From Floccularia luteovirens (Eukaryota > Basidiomycota > Agaricomycetes > Agaricales > Squamanitaceae), in NCBI GenBank assembly GCA_009739215.1, contig VSJF01000004.1:1426001-1490000 (forward strand): a DNA stretch of 64,000 nucleotides, read 5' to 3'. A program made the translations under genes and the position numbers. Below the pieces are notes generated by a model that had not been told where the DNA came from, did no database searches, and worked only from the letters and a program-made list of their open reading frames with translations. Below are positions 11,301-21,198 of this stretch, piece after piece. Numbering within the stretch: the first letter of the stretch is position 1; each line of letters starts with the position of its first letter.

Positions 11301-12617
11301 CTAGAATTCCTTATTTTCTTCCGCATCTGCAAAAAATGCTCCCCTATTCAAATCCTCATCCAAATCAATAGCACCTGCTCTGTAATCCCCCATAGAATTA
11401 AGAATTTGACTGAACTCCATCATCCCTCCATCAGAGTGATCGTTTTCTTCTTCGCTATCAACCAGGTCTTCAAACATTTGCAGCACTGGCTCTGGTGTAG
11501 GAATTACGGGAGAAACAAGAGTAGAAGCCTCATTATCCTCAGGAAGGAAAAGTGGTGTTTTTCCTCTAGTAAATTCTGGTGCTCTTATTGCTGAGATCTT
11601 GATTGGCTTTGCGAATGGTTGTTTCTTCAAAGCAGTTCTTATTGGCGGCCATGGTTCGACGACAACACATAAGCAACGACCGTACATGTTAAAACCTTGG
11701 AACACAAGTCGAGGAACCAACTTCGGTTTTTCTTCTTCGTCTATTTCCAAAGGTTCGCCAATCCCAGCGTTTGTACCACCTGATATCGCGACGGCTCCCT
11801 CTGTCATATTCTCGTCGAGTTCTACTGTCTCCTCATAATCCGCATCATCATCATAAGAGGCGCCAGCATGATTTGTCTCGTTCGTATCATCTATTGACAT
11901 GGAGGAATCATGATCGCTATCATCTTGCCGTCCTTTGCCTTTGGCGATTTTACGTTTCTTACGCACTTTCGTTGGATTGGGAGTTGATTTTTTTTCCTTA
12001 CGTTTCCCTTTCCTTGGCTTGTTGGAACGAGTAAATGCGGGTGGTGGGATTATCTCTCTTTGATTTATTGGGAGGCGCGGTTGTGCAACGAAATTTCTTG
12101 TCTTATTGAGCCAGTCAATATTCAAAACCTTGTCAAATTAGCTGAAAAAATACATCCTACTTTTATGACAAGAGAATGAGGCTCGGTCTTGCGGATAAAG
12201 TAGCAGAATTGATATGTGTCTGATGTATAACTACATTAGCATGAATGTTAACTAGCAACTTGGACACGATAACTGTACCTCCCCTATGTGTATCCACAGT
12301 CGCTTTTTTTGCAGATGGACCACCAACATGAGCATCGGCTTCATGTTTTAACTTTGGCAATATGCTACATTAGATAGTTTGTTAGAAATTAGCCTTAGGG
12401 AGAACATTTCCAAAGCCTAACCGCGGCCGGAGGTCAGCAAGAACATGTTGGAGAATACTGTCGGTCATCCAGTCAAGATGACGTTCATCCAGGTAAAGCT
12501 ATCTGTATATATTAAAGATATCAACACATTACTTTGATAATAAGGACTGACAAATATAGGGAGTACATCCTTTTCAGATATCCTCAGATAATATGCGTTT
12601 CGAGTTCGGAATTGCAT
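11301..12617 (-). CDS. Conserved fungal protein of unknown function, acidic C-terminal half
   Basis: I do not recognise a named family. Reading from ATG 12615-12617, five exons join in phase: MQFRTRNAYYLRISEKDVLP, then LYLDERHLDWMTDSILQHVL, then ILPKLKHEADAHVGGPSAKK, then TYQFCYFIRKTEPHSLVIK, then a long last exon from TRNFVAQPRLPINQ to the stop at 11301. The ordered N-terminal 110 residues look like a compact domain. The remainder is low-complexity: a Lys/Arg cluster with nuclear-localisation character (KPRKGKRKEKK, KVRKKRKIAKGKG) is followed by long acidic stretches and DLDEDLNRGAFF near the end. That makeup suggests a nuclear or chromatin role, but this is inference only. Splicing in phase into one conserved-looking frame argues that it is a real gene. 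It is convergent with MEF2, with 43 bp between the stops. Confidence 0.75.
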
Positions 12618-12750
12618 TGCAAGAGGTGGAGCTCGTTATTACATAACAAATGTTTTAATACCCAAGCCCAATTGATGCCATAATAAGTAATACTTATTGC
12701 AATATACACAGGCCAAAATCAAGTTATTTATTTACATAGCAAAATATCAA

Positions 12751-14426
12751 TCAGGTCCTGAGATGATAGCCTTTATAACACCTTTTCCATCTTTACCCTT
12801 TCCAGAACGGGTGGCTTCGAATGCTTCAATGGCTGCATCAAACACAAAGCTGCGCGAACGGAAAAGTGAGAAAAGTACTAGACAGATTGTCGTAACTTAC
12901 CGGTGCGTAACTAGTGGCTTTAAATCGACTTTACCACTTGCAACCAGTGCAATTGCATTAGGATAATCTCCGGGCTTAATACTGGTGATTAGAACATATT
13001 CTCAAGCCAACTGAATGTAAGGCTACGCACTCCATATCGGAATGATCCTTTGTAGGTGAGCTCTTTAGTGAGAAGTGTGGTGATGTCGATGGTTACGTTC
13101 GGGTTTCCCATACCAACCTATACGCAAAAGGTTGTTAAACAGAAATTTTGATGTTTGACCAAAATACCTGGACACAAGTTCCGCTGGCTCCCGCGATATG
13201 AATGGAGGTTTGTATAGATACCTCTGCACCGCTGGCATCTATCACAAGGTTTATTGACTTGGATCCCCGAACTTCAATTCCAAGCTGTTTTTTCATTTCA
13301 TCTGCATTTCTCCGACTGTAAACAGCCTTGCTTTCACCTTCAAGCGGCTTAGGAGGCAGAAAAACATCGGTAGCTGCGTATTTCTTAGCAAATTCGAGCC
13401 TCTCTGGAACAATATCCACTGCGATTACTCTAGATGCCCCAATCGCCCTCGCAACCGCCATGCACAGGAGGCCTACTGGACCACATCCAAAAATGACGAT
13501 CGATTGATTAGTTCTGAGACCACCAAGATTGTAAACTGAATGAACCGCAACCGCAAGGGGTTCCATCTTGACTATGGTCTCAGAGCATGGTTGGATGAAA
13601 TGAAAGGACACAATACCATGGCGCCATCCTCAAGAGACACATTGTCAGGGAGCGGATATGCTAAATCTGCCGGTATACGGTAAAAGCGTCCAAGCGTTCC
13701 ATCATAAGGAGGGGTCGCAGCGAACTCAATGTTTGGGCATAACTAAAATAGCAAGCCTGAGAAGAAGCAGGAAGTCGCTGATTTGAGGAGATGACGCACC
13801 TCGTAGCGTCCGGCTTTACATACGTCACACTTTCCTATTTACTTGTTAGATAAATTATATCTGATAGTTTCTTCAAGAGACATATACCACAAGTGGCGCC
13901 TGGTTCTATAGCCACTCTGTCGCCAACCTTTAGGTGTGTGACACTAGAACCAACTGGTGGCATCCTTCAGTAAAATAATACCACCACAAATGACTAGCCA
14001 CCTTTCGTTACAACTCCAGAAGACTCGTGACCGAGGACCTATCCCAGAGTGAGGAGCTTCATACCAAATGGATACAATCAACGGGTACCATCGGTTTCTC
14101 GACAATGAAGTCACCAATACGGCCTTCTACGAGGTAGTGGACCTTGAGACATTTGAGATCATTCGATTGTAAAGCGGTAAAATTAATTACATCTGAGCCA
14201 CATATACCTAAGAGAAAGAAATAAGTTATCGACTGAGAAATTCTGAAAGGATCTCCATCCTACCGGTTTTTTTCACAGCAACTAGAACCTCGTTGTCTTT
14301 TACTATTGTACATATTAGAAAAAGAACAAGAGTGATGGATAATGATCAATTACTTTCTGGGATAGGGCGTTGTTCGAACACAACATCCTCTATGCCACGC
14401 AATACGAAAGAGGGGTTATCATACAT
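12751..14426 (-). CDS. Zinc-dependent polyol dehydrogenase (sorbitol/xylitol dehydrogenase type)
   Basis: A medium-chain dehydrogenase that oxidises sugar alcohols (sorbitol to fructose, or xylitol to xylulose) with NAD+. About nine short exons assemble. The N-terminus MYDNPSFVLRGIEDVVFEQR (ATG at 14424-14426) is followed by KDNEVLVAVKKTG. The catalytic zinc site comes next: CGSDVHY built over a 51 bp intron, then GHESSG. The structural zinc cysteines are in KCDVCKAGRYELC. The Rossmann motif is IFGCGPVGLLCMAVA, followed by VIAVDIVPER, whose Asp favours NAD over NADP. The last exons give VGMGNPNVTIDITT and FEATRSGKGKDGKGVIKAI, with the stop at 12751-12753. The choice between sorbitol and xylitol cannot be read from sequence. 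It is divergent from the kinase gene. Confidence 0.88.
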
Positions 14427-14760
14427 AGTGCACTGTGGGGTGTTAGTCAACAAGTTCCTAGACAGGTCGAGCTGAATATTTGAGAGAAACGGTTACCTAC
14501 GGACCGGGACTACCGTATGCTGCGGTGTTATCCGATCGGTGCAAATTCGGGCAAAAGATATAAATAAATAAATAATAAATAATTTGTGCAATGTCTGATC
14601 CCTGATTTCGTCTCGTCCTGGTCAGCCATCTCGCCAACAGTATATGAACCCCCATGTCTTCGATATTTCTCCATCAACGTTTCTTCTTCTTCTTCTACAT
14701 TACATCACGCTTATTACCTTTCAACTTTAACAATCTTCTTCTCTTTTACATTCTCCCATC
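14427..14760. promoter_or_regulatory. Shared dehydrogenase/kinase upstream region with TATA-like and CT-rich elements
   Basis: Of this 334 bp, a TATAAATA at 14559-14566 lies in an A/T-rich run about 195 bp before the kinase ATG. A pyrimidine tract (repeated TTC, about 14681-14697) precedes the start, a layout common in fungal promoters. No operator can be assigned. Confidence 0.4.
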
Positions 14761-16251
14761 ATGGTCCGCGTCGCTGCAACTGAGTTGATGCCTGACTTCA
14801 CTGGTCGGTTCATTGACAATGGCCGTTACAAGCTTCTGGAAAGCCTTGGCGCTGGCGCCTACGGCAAAGTCTACCGCGCCATTGATACGCTCTCTTCTCC
14901 GATGGATCCTACCTACTTTGCCATAAAGTGTCTGAACAGGCATCCAGCAGGTTCTCACCATGACGAACTTCAACAAAAGGAATTTGCGTTACACAAGGTG
15001 GTCTCTGGACACCCCAATATCGTCACATTCTACAGGTGGTTCCGGGACGAGTCTTTTGTCTACGTGGTTCTTGATTTATGTCTTGGAGGCGACTTGTTTA
15101 CTGCTATCACTGAGAAGAAGACATTCTACAAGAATACACCTCTGATCAAGAAGGCGTTTATTCAAATTCTGGATGGTCTCCAACATAGTCACGACCTAGG
15201 AGTGTTTCATCGAGACATCAAACCAGAAAATGTATTATGCATAGGTGATGGTTCCGTTGTCAAGATAGCGGACTTTGGTCTGTCATCAAGGCAATGTGTT
15301 TGCGAAGATTATGGGTGTGGAAGTTCGTATTACATGAGTCCTGGTCAGTGTCACGCTTCCTCATCTAGTATCAGTCGGATCTCATTCTAGATGGCTTCCC
15401 TAGAATGCATAGGCAAAGAGGTCACTATGGGCAGATACTCGACCCGCCATACGGACATCTGGGCTATGGGCGTTATTCTTACCAATATGATAACTGGTCG
15501 CAATCCATGGAGATACGCAACATCTCGCGATGAATGTTTTGCTGCTTTCTTATGCGACCAAGATTTTCTACGACAAGTGTTGCCTATCTCTGAAGGTGTT
15601 AACGATATTCTCAAAAGAATATTCCACTTGAACCCGTTGTGCCGCATAACTCTTCCTGATCTCCGCGAGAAGATATTGGCTCTTGATGATCTTTACGCGT
15701 CTGATGAAGATTTTGCGATACTCTCTAACCGTGCAAACGCCGAGTCTACAAGGGAAGAATCTCTGGTATCCATTCCATGCCACTCGGATAGAAGCTCTGA
15801 TAAGCACAAGGGTGATAACCAATCAAGAACGTCTTTCGACTCGGACGAGCACTATACCTTCGCCAGCCCTGTGGACGATCATCATTCGCAAGTGCCTACT
15901 CTGCCTAACTTCCAGGATATCGTTCATTCCCCTGAGCATTTCGTCGTAGGCGAATACAGTCCTCCCAACTCGCCGACCTTGTTGTCTAGTTCAGATACAT
16001 CTGGTTCAGGACCAGAAAGTAAGGGTCCCATAACCCCTGCTACACATGCTACAGAGCCGGATATAGAAGTACCTGATCTTGGAGAGGGAGATAACATTGG
16101 TGAAGTTTCGTTGTCATTCCCCTCGTCCTTTATAAGTAAATTCAGGACTTCCACGCCAAAGGCGAAAGGCCCCGTATCGCGAAGCACACACATCTTCCGA
16201 ACAGCCGTCCAACGTATCAAAGGATTATCATCCGGTAGCGCGTCGCCATGA
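14761..16251 (+). CDS. Ser/Thr protein kinase, Ran1/Ksp1/Vhs1-like
   Basis: Exons 14761-15343 and 15404-16251 encode about 476 residues. The kinase domain has the Gly loop LGAGAYGKVYRA, the catalytic Lys in YFAIKCLNRH, the catalytic loop VFHRDIKPENVLC, the metal-binding DFGLSS, and the activation segment DYGCGSSYYMSPEC completed across the intron. The C-lobe follows with YSTRHTDIWAMGVI and GRNPWRYATS. The DYGCGS..Y.SPEC signature is typical of Ran1/Pat1, Ksp1 and Vhs1 kinases, which control the switch between growth, nutrient response and meiosis in yeasts. The C-terminal 200 residues are Ser/Pro-rich and probably disordered. All catalytic residues are present. The biological pathway in this fungus is unknown. 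Confidence 0.9.
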
Positions 16252-16739
16252 TTGATGCCGGCATCTTATTTTCAATTCTCGACACTCGTTTAATACCAAG
16301 TCTGGAACTGGTTAATTCTATTTTGACACCAGCCATTCATTAAACATCCTATGTGAGTGCTCTCTGACAGTATTTGAATGTCCACTCACGATTCTACAGA
16401 GACCTATCTTATTGTAATCGAACATCTGGTCTGGAACGATAACAAAGTAAGTATTTATTATATTCTTGCCTATCCCAATTTATCTGATTTGGTGGCAATT
16501 AGTGAGAGAATGATTTACGATAATTTACTTAAAATTTCCGCGATCGACTCAAAAAAATACCCTAATGGCCAGGGGTCCAAAATTTTGTAAAAGCTCTCGC
16601 GATGAAAAAAAAAACTTTTTCTTATATTTCTGTACATTTCTGTGTCCATTGAAAATAGTTTCATGTACTAGTATATAGATGTCAGGAGCCCATTCAAATA
16701 GACATATGCCTTACTCAATTCTTTAAGATGGCTATCAGG

Positions 16740-16795
16740 CATCGATATGTTATCTGACAGACGAATTATCATCGATATATTATCGATTATCAGAC
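16740..16795. repeat. Pair of imperfect direct repeats with ATCGATAT core
   Basis: Copy 1 at 16740-16762 reads CATCGATATGTTATC then TGACAGAC. Copy 2 at 16770-16795 reads CATCGATATATTATCGAT then TATCAGAC. Both start identically and end in a CAGAC-type element, and each contains the palindrome ATCGAT. They lie 90-145 bp upstream of the methionine synthase ATG, so they may be a regulatory pair. Confidence 0.5.
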
Positions 16796-16799
16796 AAGG

Positions 16800-16805
16800 C
16801 ACGTG
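16800..16805. promoter_or_regulatory. CACGTG E-box upstream of methionine synthase
   Basis: The palindrome CACGTG lies 81-86 bp before the MET6 ATG. In yeasts CACGTG is the Cbf1 site that controls sulfur and methionine genes. That knowledge plus position makes function plausible, but a six-base palindrome occurs about every 4 kb by chance. Confidence 0.45.
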
Positions 16806-16885
16806 TTAAACGTTAAAAAGTCTCAATCCTCCAGGAATTTTGAAAACAATCCTTCACATCGTACCACCATCGCCCAAAATTCAAA

Positions 16886-19645
16886 ATGGTTTTATCCAGT
16901 GTTCTTGGTTTCCCTCGCATCGGTTGGTATTTCCATCTGCTTTAGTTTCTTTGTATCTGAGTACTGTTTTAATCGCTTATCGCCTCTAGGTGCGAATCGT
17001 GAAATAAAAAAAGCCGTGGAGGCATACTGGGCCGGAAAAATATCTGCAGATGATCTTACCAATGCTGCAGCAGAGGTCAAAAAGACTAGCTGGACAAGCG
17101 TCAAATCTCATGGCGTTGACTTCATACCTAGGTATGCTATGAGATTACATCGATTAACATGATATCAGTCTGATAGTGTCTCAGTGGAGAATTTTCTCTC
17201 TATGATCATGTCCTAGATCATGCCGCCGCTTTCAACGTTATTCCCAAGAGGTATCTTAACCTTGGATTGTCTCCTCTTGATGTATATTTTGCCATGGGTC
17301 GTGGCCGCCAATCTGATGGCGTTGATGTTCCCGCTTCTGAGATGAAGAAATGGTACGTAAATTGATATCCTATATTATTATGTAAAACTTATCATACCGT
17401 AAACTTTGGTGATTTAGGTTCGATTCTAACTACCATTTTGTCGTACCTGAATTTTCGGACGAAACAGACTTCAAATTGAATTTTAACAAAGCTCTTGAGG
17501 AGTTCAAGGAAGCTCAAGCTGCAGGAATCACAACTCGTCCTGTAGTCCTTGGTCCTATATCTTTTCTAGTTTTGGGTAAAGCTTCGAAGGATGCCAAACC
17601 CGGATTCCAACCCATCTCACTTCTTCCAAAACTCCTTCCCATATACAAGACACTCCTAGGAGATTTGAAAGCTGCCGGTGCTGAATGGGTTCAAGTGGAC
17701 GAGCCCGTTCTTGTTCTTGACTCTGCTGCTGCTCTTGAGAAGCAGTTTGTTGCTGCGTACACTGAACTTTCCCCGGTTGCGCCAAAGGTGCTTCTAACCA
17801 CATACTTCGCCCGCCTTGACAACAACATCAAATTCATCTCGAAACTCCCAATTGCTGGTCTTCACATTGACCTTGATCGTGCTCCTGCTCAGCTTGATGA
17901 TGTCCTCGCCGCCATCAAACCTACCCCCATTATCCTTTCCCTTGGTCTTGTCTCAGGCCGTAACATCTGGAAGACGGACTTCGACGCAGCTATCAAACTC
18001 GGACAGACCGCAATCGAAGCGCTGGGTCAAGATCGCATAATTGTAGCGACTTCGTCATCACTTTTACACACTCCGGTGACTCTGGCGTCCGAGAATAAAC
18101 TGACTGCAGAGCAGAAGGATTGGTTCTCTTTCGCGTTAGAAAAAGCTGAAGAGGTTTCTGTCATTGCTGCTGTCCTTTCTGGATCACAAGATCCCAAAGT
18201 TGCAAGTGCCCTTGAGGCCAACAAGGTTTCTATCAAGAAGCGTCGTGCTTTCGAAACGAACTCTGACGACACTGTTCGCAAACGTGTCGAAGCGATTACT
18301 CCCAAACAACTTGAACGGCAGAGTCCATTCGTCGTACGAAAGGAGATTCAAGCTAAGCACTTGAATCTTCCCAAATTCCCTACTACCACGATCGGTTCTT
18401 TTCCTGTAAGTGATCTTTATATAACTGCAATCATCATCTAACGCGCCATCGCACAGCAAACGAAAGAAATTCGCCAGGCTCGTGCCAAGCTTGGTAAAGG
18501 GGAAATTACCTCCGAAGAGTACGAAACCTTCATCAAAAAGGAAATTGAAACTGTTGTCCGCTTCCAGGAGAAGATTGGTCTTGATCTTCTTGTCCACGGA
18601 GAACCCGAGAGAAATGACATGGTTCAATATTTCGGCGAACAACTCAACGGTTTCGTTTTTACTCAAAATGCATGGGTGCAGAGTTACGGTTCCCGGTATG
18701 CTCCCTTCATTCAGCTAGTTACGTACTCTGATACAGTCCCAAAGTTATGTTCGTCCTCCCATCATCGTTTCAGATGTCAGTCGTTCTGGACCAATGACTG
18801 TCAAATGGAGTAGCTACGCACAAAGCCTTACAAAGAAACCTATGAAGGGCATGTTGACCGGACCCGTGACAATCCTCAACTGGTCATTCCCTCGTGCTGA
18901 CTTGTCTAAGGAGATGCAGTCCAAGCAGCTCGCTCTTGCCCTTCGTGATGAGGTTGTCGACCTTGAAAAAGCGGGCATCAGCGCCATCCAAGTCGATGAA
19001 CCCGCTATCCGTGAAGGGGTGGGTTTCTTCAACTACGCACTCCCTGCTTTGCTCCTGCTAATTTTCTCTACCCATAGTTACCACTCCGCCGCTCTGATTG
19101 GGATGCATACCTTAAATGGGCAGTCGACTCTTTCAAGCTGGCAACTGCTGGAGTAACCGATCGACTACAGACACACTCCCATTTCTGTTATTCCGACTTT
19201 GATGATATCTTCCCATCCATCCAACGCCTTGACGCCGATGTCATCTCTATTGAGGCCTCTAAGAGCGATATGAAGCTTTTGAACACCTTCAAGTCATACG
19301 GTTACTCTAACCAGATTGGTCCTGGTGTCTATGATATCCACTCTCCTCGTGTACCCGGAGGTCAAGAAATCAAAGATCGCCTCAAGGCTATGCTCGAAAT
19401 CCTTCCAGACTCTCTACTCTTCGTTAATCCCGTAAGTATTACTGGTCATTTCCTAACCATTACTAGCCGTTTACGAGGTATAATCGTTTAGGATTGTGGT
19501 CTAAAAACTCGTGGCTGGAAGGAGACCGAAGGTTAGTAATCTAAGTACCTGCTCTTTCCAGACACCATTGATGGTTTGTATTTTCCTAGCGTCTCTTGTA
19601 AACCTTGTCTCTGCTGCAAAGTGGGCTCGTGAAAGTTATGCCTGA
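16886..19645 (+). CDS. MET6: Cobalamin-independent methionine synthase (MetE type)
   Basis: Transfers a methyl group from 5-methyltetrahydrofolate (polyglutamate) to homocysteine, the last step of methionine synthesis in the cytosol. Nine exons: 16886-16922, 16990-17131, 17185-17352, 17418-18405, 18457-18695, 18745-19018, 19078-19431, 19492-19531 and 19590-19645. The 37 bp first exon codes [13 protein letters not shown], the conserved start of the family. Other marks are [59 protein letters not shown] and [11 protein letters not shown]. Zinc ligands appear in [10 protein letters not shown] (His and Cys) and DCGLKTR (Cys). The C-terminus is [11 protein letters not shown]. The length, about 765 residues, is normal. 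The CACGTG box and repeats upstream may respond to sulfur status. Confidence 0.97.
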
Positions 19646-20309
19646 ACGAACTTCTCCATTTTCCGCTTCAACAGCGCTCGCGTACTGGTTAATTTAAAAA
19701 GCACTAGTGGTTCTCCAGGGAACGCTTTGTGTTTGACCGTAGGGTAGTTGTGGCGATTAAAACTGTCTGTTATGGCAGATGAAAATGAGGGTTAGATTGC
19801 TGCTACACATCTTATCCCAACTGCTCCGATAGGAGGCGGGAGCTTTGCGTATATTGGGGGTGATTGGATTTCAACAATCCCGGATATTTACATGCATGTT
19901 GTTAAAACAAATACATTTTACTTCCCAAAGTTCCACAAACTGCCAACGATGCAAGGGTTATAACATAACCATGACTATAGAGACATTGTCCGGGAGAAAC
20001 TGACTATTCGAACACAGTATTACATTGAAGAGAAAAAACTGCCCCCTCCTGTCTAGAGTCTATTTAACGAGACCAGTCCTATGTATATCATCTACAATAC
20101 AAGTAAAGTCCTCGAAGTCCATATTAAGTTAAAATTAAATAGTCCTTTGTCGGATTGTGAACGTGCATGTGATGAGCCATGACGGGAAGGAGTCGTGTTG
20201 ACCCTAGAGAGTCTAAGAATAGATAAATAGACCAGTACAGGCAATTTGAAGGTTAACAGAGGCTTCTGCATAACAATCCAAACTCCTGAAACTGTTGGTG
20301 AAGAGTACC
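19646..20309. other. Convergent intergenic region between MET6 and the Ser-rich gene
   Basis: This 664 bp is downstream sequence for both flanking genes. It is A/T-rich in places and has AATAAAA-like signals on either strand. I see no coding region or RNA gene. Confidence 0.4.
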
Positions 20310-20729
20310 TTATGGTCTGCGAGAAAACCACTTTTTAAACGATGACTTTTGTTTTGGTTTGGAGGATGAAGGAAGTAACGGTTGATTAGAATAGCTGCCC
20401 GTGTTGGAATACACAGAATATGTCTCGTGTATAGAAGGTAGGTACGATGACTGGAATGAAAGCGTGGAGGTTCTCTGCGATGAAGACGACGAACGCTTGT
20501 TGAACATGGAAGAGGCGCTATCCAGACTAGACTGAATTGACGCACAAGACCCAGAACTGCTCGATTTGAAGCTAGAGATGCTTGAGCGGGTCATTGTAGA
20601 TGTACGAGATGATTGCCTCGAGTGCGACAGTCTCGCAAATTCATCGAACATTGCATGTTGTTCACGAGGAGAGGAAGTGGATGGCAAGACGGAAAATGGG
20701 TTGTTGAAGAGACCGGAAGAAGAAGACAT
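20310..20729 (-). CDS. Small serine-rich protein of unknown function
   Basis: A single-exon frame from ATG 20727-20729 to a stop at 20310 gives 139 residues. Over a quarter are Ser, with runs such as SSFKSSSSGSCASIQSS, and there is a basic end, SSFKKWFSRRP. No domain is recognisable and the protein is likely disordered. Support comes from the open frame with an ATG, a TATA-like TTTAAATA on the coding strand about 130 bp upstream (20856-20863), and separation from other genes. The C-terminal basic-aromatic motif could be a membrane or partner-binding anchor, which is speculation. It may be lineage-specific. Confidence 0.55.
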   Translation of the reverse strand: MSSSSGLFNNPFSVLPSTSSPREQHAMFDEFARLSHSRQSSRTSTMTRSSISSFKSSSSGSCASIQSSLDSASSMFNKRSSSSSQRTSTLSFQSSYLPSIHETYSVYSNTGSYSNQPLLPSSSKPKQKSSFKKWFSRRP

Positions 20730-21198
20730 TGTAGAGACACAACTAGTCAAAGTTGGTACGGATACAAAGAGAGATGGAAAGTGGAAGAGATAAATTTGTT
20801 GAGCACTCGGAGTAGATAGAATTGAGGGCTAACGATCCATGAATTTCATGGCTGCTATTTAAAGTAGTTCAGTGTGATAATTTTGTCTTTGTTCTTGTGG
20901 AAATATAGCACTATCATACAGTACTTTTCCATTATTTTGAATTTACTCATTCTCTGTAAATCATTGTCCGTCTTTCTCCCTTTTGTTCATATCAATGTAG
21001 CAGGCAACCGAAGAATTACAAGGACTCAAATTACATTGTCAAATAAGAGTTATTTGTTGTTGTTGATGATTGTTAGATAGCAAATGTATTGCCTTCAATG
21101 GTCTTCTATACTGTATATATCTATTTGTTGTGACTGATCCGTTACTAGAGTAATTCATTCGAGATATCATACCACACATTGTCCAATAAATCCAGCCT
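20730..21198. other. Intergenic, upstream of the Ser-rich gene and downstream of the photolyase gene
   Basis: These 469 bp are A/T-rich and carry the presumed promoter of the Ser-rich gene, including a TATA-like element at 20856-20863. I see no further coding sequence. Confidence 0.4.

Larger units (their letters stand above)
16252..16885. promoter_or_regulatory. MET6 upstream region, A/T-rich
   Basis: This 634 bp lies between the kinase stop and the methionine synthase start. It contains A/T-rich sequence with poly-A runs (about 16607-16616), a pair of ATCGATAT-containing repeats, and a CACGTG box close to the coding start; the last two are listed separately. A short open frame at 16378-16590 lacks support as a gene. 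Confidence 0.5.

Noticed and set aside
14293..14475. Plus-strand 60-residue frame upstream of the kinase
   Set aside because: It overlaps the first exon of the dehydrogenase on the opposite strand, whose sequence MYDNPSFVLRGIEDVV is clearly family-like.
17410..17435. GGTTCGATTC and (58895-58910) GGTTCGAATC, resembling tRNA T-loop boxes
   Set aside because: No matching A-box, acceptor stem or T-stem can be folded around them; both lie in confirmed coding exons of MET6 and PEX2.
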